A stretch of DNA of 64,000 nt, from positions 634,001 to 698,000 of the forward strand of contig NZ_CP150265.1 of the NCBI RefSeq assembly GCF_037976325.1. Reading direction: 5' to 3'. The notes beneath the pieces are model-generated. The model was not told the origin of the DNA, made no database searches, and saw only the letters and a list, made by a program, of their open reading frames with translations. Below, one piece after another: positions 25,859-33,500 of the stretch; the stretch's first letter is position 1; each line of letters begins with the position of its first letter. The position numbers and the translations under genes are program-made. This DNA comes from Paenibacillus sp. FSL K6-3182 (GTDB lineage: Bacteria; Bacillota; Bacilli; Paenibacillales; Paenibacillaceae).

Positions 25859-26836
25859 GTGCAATACACGAAACTAGGAAGATCTGGACTTCGAGTCAGC
25901 CGTTTATGTCTGGGCACAATGAATTTTGGCGTGGACACAGACGAGAAGGAATCATTTCGTATATTAGACGCAGCTCTAGATGCAGGCATTAATTTTATCG
26001 ATACCGCTAACATTTACGGTTGGGGCGAGAACGCAGGCCGTACAGAAGAAATAATTGGAAAATGGTTCAAGCAGGGCGACGGACGCCGTGAACGTACGGT
26101 GCTGGCTACAAAAGTATACGGCGACATGCATGATAATCATGACGGTCCGAACCGTGAAGCGGGACTATCCGCATATAAAATTCGCAGACATTTGGAAGGT
26201 TCGCTTAAGCGTCTTCAAACGGATCATATCGAGCTGTACCAAATGCATCATGTGGATCGCAGTGCAAATTGGAATGAGCTTTGGGGAGCATTCGAAACAG
26301 CAGTAAACCAAGGCAAGGTTGGCTACATAGGCTCAAGTAATTTTGCCGGCTGGGATATTGCAGTTGCGCAAGGCGAAGCGAAGGCAAGAGGATCGATCGG
26401 TCTTGTATCTGAGCAGCACAAATATAATTTGTTATGCCGTTTGCCGGAACTGGAAGTCTTGCCAGCTTCGAAGGAATTAGGACTTGGCGTTATTCCGTGG
26501 AGTCCGCTTGACGGCGGCTTGCTTGCAGGCAATCATCGTCGTAAAGACGGAGGCCGCCGCAGCGGAGATTCGAAACGATTGGAGCAGCATCGTGATCAAT
26601 TAGATGCCTATGCTGCATTTTGTGACGAGCTTGGCGAGCCTGAGGATCTGGTTTCACTCGCATGGCTGCTTGCGAATCCGGCAGTAACGGCTCCGATTAT
26701 CGGTGTCCGCACGCTGGATCAATTCGAGCGCTCGCTTCGCGCAGTTGAAATCTCTTTAGATGAATCTGCACTAAAACGTATTGATGGAATATTCCCTGGT
26801 CCTGGCGGAGATGCACCGCGCGCCTACGCCTGGTAA
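25859..26836 (+). CDS. Aldo/keto reductase (YhdN/AKR11-like)
   Basis: NAD(P)H-dependent cytoplasmic oxidoreductase of 325 residues. The barrel motifs are complete: YTKLGRSGLRVSRLCLGTMN, FIDTANIYGWGENAGRTEE with catalytic Asp and Tyr, LATKVYGDMHD with Lys, ELYQMHHVD with His, and the cofactor region APIIGVRTLDQFERSL. It resembles the AKR11/12 general stress reductases of Bacillus; the physiological substrate is unknown. GTG 25859 gives the family-typical MQYTKLG start and sits 11 nt after AAGGAG; the ATG at 25850 is only 2-3 nt from that site. Monocistronic, with its own promoter and terminator. Confidence 0.92.
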   Translation: MQYTKLGRSGLRVSRLCLGTMNFGVDTDEKESFRILDAALDAGINFIDTANIYGWGENAGRTEEIIGKWFKQGDGRRERTVLATKVYGDMHDNHDGPNREAGLSAYKIRRHLEGSLKRLQTDHIELYQMHHVDRSANWNELWGAFETAVNQGKVGYIGSSNFAGWDIAVAQGEAKARGSIGLVSEQHKYNLLCRLPELEVLPASKELGLGVIPWSPLDGGLLAGNHRRKDGGRRSGDSKRLEQHRDQLDAYAAFCDELGEPEDLVSLAWLLANPAVTAPIIGVRTLDQFERSLRAVEISLDESALKRIDGIFPGPGGDAPRAYAW

Positions 26837-26840
26837 TGAC

Positions 26841-26880
26841 AAACGCCCCGTATCCATTCATGGATACGGGGCGTATCTTA
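26841..26880. terminator. Bidirectional terminator between the reductase and ilvA
   Basis: ACGCCCCGTATCC at 26843-26855 pairs perfectly with GGATACGGGGCGT at 26862-26874 around a short loop. It serves the two convergent genes. Confidence 0.85.
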
Positions 26881-26895
26881 TTCACATCTTGCCGA

Positions 26896-28164
26896 TCAAA
26901 TCAACAAGTTAAACAAAACAGGGTCCTTGTTCAGCTCAAGAAATTGAAAGCCCTTCTTGCTCATGCGAGCAACGAGCGGATCGTAATCCTCACGGTGCGT
27001 AAGCTCGATGCCGACGAGTGCGGGTCCGTTGTCTTTGTTTGATTTTTTGGTGTACTCGAATCGTGTAATATCATCATTAGGACCAAGCACGCTGTCGAGA
27101 AATTCACGTAGCGCTCCTGCGCGCTGCGGGAAGCTGACCATAAAGTAATGCTTGTAGCCCTCATAGATGAGAGAACGTTCTTTGATTTCCTGCATCCGAT
27201 CGACATCATTATTGCCGCCGCTAACGACACAGACGACCGTCTTGCCTTGAATTTGATCGCGATATGCTTCTAGCGCAGCGATGGGCAGTGCGCCAGCCGG
27301 CTCGGCTACGATGGCATTCTCATTATACAAATCGAGCATCGTCGTACACACTTTTCCTTCAGGCACGGAAATAACATCGTCAAGCAGGTCTCTGCATAGC
27401 TCAAATGATAAATCACCGATACGTTTAACAGCTGCGCCATCGACGAATTTCTCAATTTGATCAAGGGTAACGACTTCACCTGCATCAAGCGATGCTCTTA
27501 GTGATTGCGCGCCTTCCGGCTCCACGCCAATTACCTTTGTTGTCGGTGAGACGATTTTTACATAAGATGAGACGCCGGCTGCAAGCCCGCCACCGCCGAC
27601 GGTCACGAATACGAAGTCAGGTACGGTATCCGCGGCTTCCATTAATTCTTGTCCTACCGTTCCGTTTCCTGCGATGATTTTGGGATCGTCAAAGGGGTGT
27701 ACGAAGGCCAGGCCATTGCGATTGCTCTCTGCGACTGCTTCGGCATAAGCATCGTCAAAGGTGTCTCCTGTAAGGATGACTTCTACTTGCGATCCGCCAA
27801 AAAAGTTAACCTGCGTCACCTTCTGGCGAGGAGTTGTGCTGGGCATGTATATTTTGCCGGGGATGCCAAGTGTTTGGCACGAGTAGGCTACGCCTTGCGC
27901 ATGGTTGCCGGCGCTGGCGCAAACCACCCCTTTAGCGAGCGTTTCTGGTGACAGAGAACGCATCATATGGTACGCTCCGCGTATTTTGAAGGAACGAACG
28001 ATTTGCATGTCCTCTCGTTTTAGAAGAACATGACATCCAAACCGCTCGGACAGCACACGGTTATGTTGAAGTGGTGTTCGTGTAATGATATCCTTTAAGT
28101 GCATTTGAGCTTGAACGATTTCTTCAAGCCCAATACGATGCAGCGGTATAGGATTTGTGTTCAT
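26896..28164 (-). CDS. ilvA: Threonine ammonia-lyase (biosynthetic) IlvA
   Basis: PLP enzyme converting L-threonine to 2-oxobutanoate and ammonia, the first step of isoleucine synthesis. It is 422 residues long. The PLP lysine is Lys60 in VRSFKIRGAY; the Gly-rich phosphate loop is TVGGGGLAAGV; the Asn loop is ASAGNHAQGVAY. The C-terminal about 90 residues form one ACT-like regulatory domain (FMVSFPQRAGALREFLDSVL), as in the single-ACT Bacillus form, so isoleucine feedback control is expected. ATG 28164 has GAGAGG upstream. No T-box leader is visible in the short upstream gap. Confidence 0.95.
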   Translation of the reverse strand: MNTNPIPLHRIGLEEIVQAQMHLKDIITRTPLQHNRVLSERFGCHVLLKREDMQIVRSFKIRGAYHMMRSLSPETLAKGVVCASAGNHAQGVAYSCQTLGIPGKIYMPSTTPRQKVTQVNFFGGSQVEVILTGDTFDDAYAEAVAESNRNGLAFVHPFDDPKIIAGNGTVGQELMEAADTVPDFVFVTVGGGGLAAGVSSYVKIVSPTTKVIGVEPEGAQSLRASLDAGEVVTLDQIEKFVDGAAVKRIGDLSFELCRDLLDDVISVPEGKVCTTMLDLYNENAIVAEPAGALPIAALEAYRDQIQGKTVVCVVSGGNNDVDRMQEIKERSLIYEGYKHYFMVSFPQRAGALREFLDSVLGPNDDITRFEYTKKSNKDNGPALVGIELTHREDYDPLVARMSKKGFQFLELNKDPVLFNLLI

Positions 28165-28286
28165 AGGTGACCATCCTCTCGGCATTTTTTTGATCAACAG
28201 TAAAAATGATTGGATTCATTATAGCACTATCATTATGAGTTGGCGTAATAGAAATCGTTTATCTGTATAGCAAGGAGAGGATTCAC

Positions 28287-28877
28287 ATGGGAAAAACCTT
28301 AAAAAGACTTCTAATGAGCTTCATTGTTATTCTTTTGCTGCTTGGCGGCGCACTATGGTGGTTTCTGTCGTACATTGCACCGGATGAGCCGCTGGACATG
28401 AGCTATGCGCCGATTAATGTGAAAGAGAAGGCACTGGATATGGTCAAAAAGATGAAGCTGGAGCTCGTCCTCACGGAATCCGATATTAACCATTTGATCA
28501 AAATGAATATGAAAGACGAGCTTGCCATCAGCAGACCAGAATCCACTCATCAAGAAATTACGAAGGCTATTCATCTGGACGGGGCAAACTTTGACCTCGA
28601 AGAGAACAGGCTGATCGCACAAATGAATATTATCTATAAAAACAAAATCCCTGCAAGACTGGATGCGGTATATTCACTGGACTGGGAGTCTCCAAACATT
28701 ATTCTTAAACCCCAATCGCTCTCTGTCAAAGCTATTCAGCTGCCGCTAAGTATGCTAGAAACGATCGTCATTCCGCTAGATTTGCCGGCGCAGGATGTTG
28801 TAACGGTGAGAGATGTACAGTTCGAGAATAATCAGATAAAAATTCGTTTCAAGCTCCAAATTCAATTAAAGCTGTAA
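28287..28877 (+). CDS. YpmS-like (DUF2140) membrane-anchored protein
   Basis: A 196-residue protein with an N-terminal signal anchor (about residues 9-29, FIVILLLLGGALWWFLSYI) and an extracytoplasmic domain of about 165 residues. The pattern ALDMVKKMKLELVLTESDIN, then DGANFDLEENRLIAQMNIIYK, and a final beta-rich section matches the YpmS/DUF2140 family, whose function is not established. ATG 28287 has AAGGAGAGG upstream. It diverges from ilvA with a gap of about 120 bp and ends at a bidirectional terminator. Confidence 0.8.
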   Translation: MGKTLKRLLMSFIVILLLLGGALWWFLSYIAPDEPLDMSYAPINVKEKALDMVKKMKLELVLTESDINHLIKMNMKDELAISRPESTHQEITKAIHLDGANFDLEENRLIAQMNIIYKNKIPARLDAVYSLDWESPNIILKPQSLSVKAIQLPLSMLETIVIPLDLPAQDVVTVRDVQFENNQIKIRFKLQIQLKL

Positions 28878-28900
28878 TGAACGATGAATCTTGGAAAAGA

Positions 28901-28941
28901 AAACGACAGATTAAGGACGAATCCTTAATCTGTCGTTTTTC
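28901..28941. terminator. Bidirectional terminator
   Basis: AAACGACAGATTAAGGA at 28901-28917 pairs perfectly over 17 bp with TCCTTAATCTGTCGTTT at 28922-28938. It serves the YpmS-like gene and the convergent collagen-like gene. Confidence 0.92.
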
Positions 28942-28954
28942 ATAATTTCGTTTT

Positions 28955-29637
28955 TTAAGAGATGCCTAATCCAGCGCTAGCATAGCCAGCTACAACATTG
29001 ACAAGTGATACACCAGTAGCTGTAGCAGAGAAGACAAGAAGAAGGCGTGTTCCAGCAGTAACAGGAATAGATAAACCTGGAGTAATGCCGCTGCTAATAG
29101 TACCTAGAGCCAGAACACCGGTAAGTGGAGGAGCTAATGTTACAACAGCGCCTGGAACTGCAGTAAACGAATTGTTTGGTGTCGTTGACTGGTAAAGCTG
29201 GGCAGTAATAGTTACTGTAGAGTCGACAAGTGAAAGCGCTACTGTTGTACTGAAGTAAGCTGCAAGAGAAGTGATCGTACCATTGCGCGGCACAGGGAAA
29301 GCAAAGTTGAGAAGTGTTCCTGCAGCGCCTGTGAGGTCGATTATTCCACCAAGAATACTAACGCCTATAGCGGAGGAACCTGCAGGCCCTGTTGCACCTG
29401 TAGGACCAGCTATTCCTTGAGGTCTTGTGGACCTTGTGGACCTTGTGGACCTTGTGGTCCTCTTCTGCCTTTGTGGCCTTCTTCTCCTCGCTCAGCTACG
29501 ACTTTAACTCTTTGAGATATAATTTTTTTCTTAACAACAATTATTTTGTCATCGTGTTTCTTCCTTCTTGGACTGCAGCCTGCAGTCGGTTTTCTGACAC
29601 AACGCTTCTTGTAATAATAATGACTCAGCGAAAACAC
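28955..29637 (-). pseudogene. BclB-like collagen-repeat exosporium protein, frameshifted
   Basis: Two ORFs together make one collagen-like spore-surface protein. The N-terminal part (29637 to about 29425) is basic with Cys, then has Gly-X-Y repeats ending [15 protein letters not shown], but then reads DLKE and stops. Adding one base at about 29424/29425 restores [19 protein letters not shown] and joins the C-terminal domain ([20 protein letters not shown] to [13 protein letters not shown]), which matches the BclB C-terminal domain. The run is missing one G in a repeated GGACCWCAA unit, so the cause may be slippage, phase variation or a sequencing error. The start is probably GTG 29637, with only a weak ribosome binding site. 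Such proteins form exosporium hair-like filaments. Confidence 0.7.
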
Positions 29638-29816
29638 CTACTTGTTAGATGCCTTATTATACGGCTGTACTCTATCTATTGATTGGGTATCTATCTGCTA
29701 TGGTCATAGTCCTTCAACTATATTTGCGGAAATGTGTGTTTGTATGGGATGGATGATCAACTACTAAATGATAGAGAAGTAGAAAAGAATGAATGAAGAA
29801 TAAATGAAGAACAGGA

Positions 29817-29845
29817 TTGACATTGTCACTGAGAATGGTTATCAT
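29817..29845 (+). promoter_or_regulatory. Sigma-A promoter of the iron-response operon
   Basis: A perfect -35 TTGACA at 29817-29822 and TATCAT at 29840-29845 (5 of 6 consensus) are separated by 17 bp. Fur boxes overlap the spacer and -10 box and lie just downstream, so repression by Fur would block initiation. It points toward the beta-propeller, flavodoxin and PD-(D/E)XK-like genes. Confidence 0.75.
29830..29844 (+). promoter_or_regulatory. Fur box, near-consensus
   Basis: TGAGAATGGTTATCA matches the 7-1-7 Fur consensus TGATAATNATTATCA at 12 of 14 defined positions and overlaps the spacer and -10 box of the promoter. Confidence 0.65.
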
Positions 29846-29856
29846 GTATACGAAAG

Positions 29857-29871
29857 TGATAATCATTATCA
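29857..29871 (+). promoter_or_regulatory. Fur box, perfect 7-1-7
   Basis: TGATAATCATTATCA matches the Bacillus Fur consensus at every position and is the core of a 17-bp palindrome (29856-29872). Its centre is 27 bp from that of the upstream box. Confidence 0.85.
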
Positions 29872-29878
29872 CTAGGTG

Positions 29879-29941
29879 GTGTTGTTCTTTTACTACTGCC
29901 ATGAAAGAGTTTGGATAGACATCCCCAATAACACCTTATAA
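29879..29941 (+). CDS. Possible 20-codon leader peptide
   Basis: Directly after the Fur boxes a short frame can start at GTG 29879 or TTG 29882 and encodes LFFYYCHERVWIDIPNNTL before a stop. AGGTGG overlaps or abuts the start, so spacing is poor. The aromatic, Cys/His-containing sequence is unusual for random DNA, but evidence for translation is weak. It would be the first product of a Fur-controlled transcript. Confidence 0.25.
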   Translation: MLFFYYCHERVWIDIPNNTL

Positions 29942-30010
29942 GAAACGAAACATATTGCATTATTAGTGAATGGATAACGATATAACGATTATTTTTTAGG
30001 AGTGAGAGAC

Positions 30011-30811
30011 ATGCAGACTGAAACGAGCAAGCCTTGGAATTGGCTGCTCTTTCCCTTCTCGTCCGTTAAAGCAGGAGCTGATAGCTTGTATGCCGCTTCA
30101 GTCGGTCACGGGATTTACCAAATCGATGCTGAAGGAGAATGGAAGAAGCTTGATCAAGGCATGAAAGACCAGACTAATGTAAATCGGCTGCAATTGCAGC
30201 ATGATTTGCTGCATGCCTGCTCAAGCAGCGGCTTATATGAATGGAACGGAGAAGCATGGGTCAATGATGGCATATTGATTCCTAGTTATCAGTATCGCAA
30301 GATTGGTGGAAGCAGCTACGTTGCAACGGAATATGGGCTTTGGTCCAAAGCCAGCTCCAAATGGGAGCAAATAGCATGCCAAGATAAACGTGTATATGAT
30401 TTTATGAATTTGCCTCAATATTTGATTATTTCACATGAGAGCGGCATCTCTTTATATGATCGTTTTATGGATGATTGGGCTCATTTTGAGCTGGGTGCAA
30501 GTGTAACAAGCTTAGCGGTATTCAGAGGCCACTTAATTGGAACGAGCGATCAAGGCGAGCTGTTTATTGGCGATAAAAAAGGAAGATTTGACCGGATAAG
30601 ATTCGGCAAACGTTTTATTTTTTCTGTACAGGCGAAGGGCAATGAGGTTTATGTATGTACGGATCGCGGATTATTCCAGCTTACTTATTTGTGTAATCAA
30701 GTAACTCTACTATCCGTTAAACTTGGTTATCCTGTAACAGATATTGATATGCAAGATGGAAATCTGTATCTCGCTACGCTTTTCCAAGGCATTCAAACGA
30801 TAAATGTCTAA
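30011..30811 (+). CDS. Beta-propeller-like protein, unknown function
   Basis: A 266-residue cytoplasmic protein without signal peptide. It is made of repeated four-strand blades about 40 residues long, each with a pattern of the type DSLYAASVGHGIYQIDAEG followed by W-K or W-E (EWKKLDQGM; KWEQIACQD; DWAHFELGA), as in WD/YVTN or two-component-regulator propellers. About six blades can be counted. I do not recognise a specific family. ATG 30011 has TAGGAG 9 nt upstream. It is the first long gene after a Fur-controlled promoter and lies 31 nt before a flavodoxin, so a role in iron limitation is inferred from context only. Confidence 0.7.
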   Translation: MQTETSKPWNWLLFPFSSVKAGADSLYAASVGHGIYQIDAEGEWKKLDQGMKDQTNVNRLQLQHDLLHACSSSGLYEWNGEAWVNDGILIPSYQYRKIGGSSYVATEYGLWSKASSKWEQIACQDKRVYDFMNLPQYLIISHESGISLYDRFMDDWAHFELGASVTSLAVFRGHLIGTSDQGELFIGDKKGRFDRIRFGKRFIFSVQAKGNEVYVCTDRGLFQLTYLCNQVTLLSVKLGYPVTDIDMQDGNLYLATLFQGIQTINV

Positions 30812-30842
30812 CGACAAAAAATAGAAAGCGGAGGAAAAAAAG

Positions 30843-31295
30843 ATGCCCAAAATACTTGTGGTGTATGCTAGCATGACCGGAAATACAGAAGAAATGGCCG
30901 AGGCGATAGTAGAAGGAGCTAAGGAAGCGGGTGCCGAGGTTGTTTCTAAAGAGGCCTTCGATGCCACTGCGGATGAGCTGAATCATTATGACGCGATTAT
31001 TATAGGCGCGTACACATGGGGAAACGGTGAGCTGCCGGATGAATTTCTCGATTTCTTCGAAGAAATGGATGGACTTGATCTTAGCGGCAAGAAAGCAGCC
31101 GTATTTGGCTCAGGTGATACTTCATACCCAATCTATTGCGGCGCTGTAGATACAATTGAAGCGAAGCTGAAGGAGCTCGGCGCAGAAATTGTGGGCGAGT
31201 GCATTAAATTTGAATATAACGCGTCAGAAGAAGAGAAAGAGCAAGGAAGAAGATTAGGACGCCAAATTGCGGGTCTTGTAGCGGTAGCCGGATAG
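30843..31295 (+). CDS. Flavodoxin (short-chain)
   Basis: FMN-containing electron carrier of 150 residues that replaces ferredoxin when iron is scarce. The phosphate loop VVYASMTGNTEEMAE and the two FMN-flanking loops (GAYTWGNGELPDEF; FGSGDTSYPIYCGAVD) are intact, so it should bind FMN. ATG 30843 follows GCGGAGG by about 9 nt. Induction by iron starvation is consistent with the perfect Fur box upstream and with family behaviour in many bacteria. It is flanked in the same transcript by a propeller-like protein and a nuclease-like protein. Confidence 0.95.
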   Translation: MPKILVVYASMTGNTEEMAEAIVEGAKEAGAEVVSKEAFDATADELNHYDAIIIGAYTWGNGELPDEFLDFFEEMDGLDLSGKKAAVFGSGDTSYPIYCGAVDTIEAKLKELGAEIVGECIKFEYNASEEEKEQGRRLGRQIAGLVAVAG

Positions 31296-31320
31296 TGGAA
31301 CGAGAAAGGCGGACTTTGTA

Positions 31321-32034
31321 ATGGAGCAGTTGCCAGCGATTTTGAGAGTTGAAGACTATAAGCTAGAAGAGCTGCTGCGTTGCCCCGAACGGTTCGCTCG
31401 AAGAAAGTCCGATCGCAAGCAGGAAAGTGATGTGAATTGGCGGCAGCTTGTTCAATATGCAGCCAGCCACACGGTAAACGACTTTTATCGTCAGTCCAAA
31501 GAGACACGCGGAGTAGAAACGATACATACTTCCGTTGAGACTTGGTGGACGAATCGCAATTATAAATTTCATTCCGACGAGCATTTCTTGCAAATGAAGC
31601 AAACGATTAAGGAGCATTTGGCAGCCTTCTTGCTTGGAGGTGGAGCACCGAGTATGCCGATTATATTTTATGAGCAAATGACGGCTTATGTAGAGGAGCT
31701 CGATTTGGAGATTTCACAAATCTTTCATTTGGTTTCTGCCGAGCAAGAGGCTTCGATTGATCATTATATTGTTCAAAAGCTAGCGGTAGACACAGATGAA
31801 GATGCTCTTAATCTATATTTTCATATGACATCGGTATTTTGTATGAGCGCATTCGCGAAGCTCCCTGACCGAATCGAAGTGTTCTCCCTTTTAAGCGGTA
31901 AGCAGGTCGTGTTCGTGCCTGACGAGCAATCGCTTGAGCTTTCTTATGATTATATGTTTTTGGTCAAAAGCTTGCTGCCGGAAGTAGATTTCTTTAAGGT
32001 TAATCCAGGCTCGGATGTGCAATTGGTTATGTGA
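31321..32034 (+). CDS. PD-(D/E)XK nuclease-like protein, probably without activity
   Basis: A 237-residue protein. Its N-terminus, LRVEDYKLEELLRCPERFAR, matches the entry motif of RecB/AddB/Cas4-type PD-(D/E)XK proteins (S-x-L-x-x-Y-x-x-CP-x-x-F). The later core strand, DRIEVFSLLSGKQVVF, aligns with the place where active members have an Asp and E-x-K catalytic residues, but the normal GxxDR and VxDYKTG motifs are not visible and no other Cys cluster is present. Enzyme activity is therefore doubtful. It starts 25 nt after the flavodoxin and ends the Fur-controlled operon at a clear terminator. Function unknown. Confidence 0.65.
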   Translation: MEQLPAILRVEDYKLEELLRCPERFARRKSDRKQESDVNWRQLVQYAASHTVNDFYRQSKETRGVETIHTSVETWWTNRNYKFHSDEHFLQMKQTIKEHLAAFLLGGGAPSMPIIFYEQMTAYVEELDLEISQIFHLVSAEQEASIDHYIVQKLAVDTDEDALNLYFHMTSVFCMSAFAKLPDRIEVFSLLSGKQVVFVPDEQSLELSYDYMFLVKSLLPEVDFFKVNPGSDVQLVM

Positions 32035-32061
32035 TATTACTGCTGAAAATAATACAAAATT

Positions 32062-32113
32062 TGCAAATCCCCCAAGTCATTTCCGGAAGCGGAATGGTGG
32101 GGGATTTCTTTTG
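32062..32113 (+). terminator. Terminator of the flavodoxin operon
   Basis: AAATCCCCCA at 32065-32074 pairs with TGGGGGATTT at 32098-32107, followed by TCTTTTGTTG. It separates the operon from the repeat leader downstream. Confidence 0.8.
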
Positions 32114-32191
32114 TTGTAGACAAATGAAATGGTTTTCAAGTAACATGAGCAGTAGTCATTTTTTGCACATTTACACATGATTATTAATTGT

Positions 32192-32490
32192 GAAGTTTAT
32201 TTTACTATGAAAAAGTAAGCGTATGCTTTTTGAGGCAAGTTTTGCTAGGTAAATTGAGCATAGGCGGATGGCAGGCTTTGCTATGCAAAACTGGATTAAT
32301 GCTTATGAAGAGAGTTTTGCTGAGCAAAAACTGGATTAATGTTTATGAAGAGGGTTTTGCTGAGCAAAGCAAAGCTTATGAGTACGAAGAAAGTTTTGCT
32401 ATGCAAAACAAAGCTCATGCTTACGAAGAAAGTTATGCTGCGCAAAACTAAGCTAGTGCTTACGAAGTAAGTTTTGCTATGCAAAACTTT
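32192..32490 (+). repeat. Tandem hairpin leader array A (about eight 39-bp units)
   Basis: About eight degenerate units of 37-40 bp lie in tandem. The last four begin with GAAG at 32347, 32386, 32425 and 32464, spaced 39 bp. Each holds a palindrome such as GTTTTGCTATGCAAAAC and a linker like AAAGCTCATGCTTAC. The first units are more worn. The final palindrome ends 8 nt before AGAAGGAGAG, the ribosome binding site of the AraC-type regulator. The same architecture, with a different stem sequence, recurs before map at 48.7-48.9 kb. It fills most of the 474-bp gap before the regulator. Confidence 0.9.
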
Positions 32491-32508
32491 AGAAGGAGAG
32501 AGATTAGG

Positions 32509-33360
32509 TTGTCAGAGGAGCTATTACTAACGTTTCGTTCACCACCATTGCCATTTTTCATAGAATCCAACCGTTTGGTTTATCGTGCGGGCGAGGAGCA
32601 TCCGAATCGGACGAACCTCGGCGTATTTGATTTGTTGTATGTGAACAAGGGTGCACTGCATGTAGCAGAGGATAATCGCAGATGGACGCTCGGTCCTGGA
32701 GATGTGCTTATTTTAAGGCCGGACCGCTGGCATTATTCTACACGTCCATGCGAGGAAGAGACTGTGTTTGATTGGATTCATTTTCAAACAGTAGGCGCTT
32801 GGGAGGAGACGGTAGGCAATCAAAGTGGATCGCTTAGAGGGGATTACTACACTTATGCCATTCGTCTGCCTAAACAAATGAAGCTTACCTACACGGATGA
32901 AGCGAGTCTTATTTTCTCGCAATTGCATGAGGCTTCCAAAGGCTCGTCACATGGCGCGTTCTGGGATCGGCAGCAGCGGTTTCTGCATTTGCTTCAAATG
33001 CTGGACGAAGGCTGGCGCTCGGATGCAGCTAAAGCTGCCGTATCGGTAGCAGAGCGTGCGGCTGCGTACTTAAAGCTGAATTATCGTTCACCAATCAGCA
33101 ACACGATGCTGAGTGATGTGCTTCAATTACATACGAATTATATTACTCGCTGCATGAGTGAGGTTTTTGATTGTACGCCGCAGCAATATTTGCTTTATTA
33201 TAGACTCGATCAAGCAAAGCTGCTGCTTATTAAGACAGATTGGACGATTGCAAAAGTAGCAGAGGAAACGGGATTCCGGCAGACGCCGCATTTCTCAAGG
33301 CTGTTTGCATCCCATACGGGAATGCCCCCTCTTAAATTCCGAAAAAGATTTACGATGTAG
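32509..33360 (+). CDS. AraC-family transcriptional regulator with cupin-like sensor domain
   Basis: DNA-binding regulator of 283 residues. The N-terminal about 150 residues form a cupin-type effector domain (NLGVFDLLYVNKGALHVAED, then GPGDVLILRPDRWHY). The C-terminal 100 residues hold two helix-turn-helices: SNTMLSDVLQLHTNYITRCM and TIAKVAEETGFRQTPHFSRL with the AraC signature. The effector is probably a sugar or related metabolite, but no target gene is adjacent. TTG 32509 is selected because AGAAGGAGAG lies 8-9 nt upstream; the ATG at 32479 lies within the last repeat unit before it. Its leader carries the hairpin array, so expression may be controlled after transcription starts. Confidence 0.88.
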   Translation: MSEELLLTFRSPPLPFFIESNRLVYRAGEEHPNRTNLGVFDLLYVNKGALHVAEDNRRWTLGPGDVLILRPDRWHYSTRPCEEETVFDWIHFQTVGAWEETVGNQSGSLRGDYYTYAIRLPKQMKLTYTDEASLIFSQLHEASKGSSHGAFWDRQQRFLHLLQMLDEGWRSDAAKAAVSVAERAAAYLKLNYRSPISNTMLSDVLQLHTNYITRCMSEVFDCTPQQYLLYYRLDQAKLLLIKTDWTIAKVAEETGFRQTPHFSRLFASHTGMPPLKFRKRFTM

Positions 33361-33500
33361 ACGGGCGGATTTTGAAGAGTAGAGGAACTATTTTCGGAAA
33401 GCTGTTGTTTAGGTCTTTCTAATTTTCTGACTATAAACGTTGCATAAATATCGCGACTTTAACAAAAACTGGATTCAACAACGTGTAAAGGGTGGTCGCG

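Noticed and set aside
32230..32451. A 73-codon ORF with repeated YEESFAMQNKAHA-like residues
   Set aside because: It is a by-product of the 39-bp hairpin units, a multiple of three. It has no ribosome binding site, and the equivalent array before map has a 41-bp period that cannot be coding.
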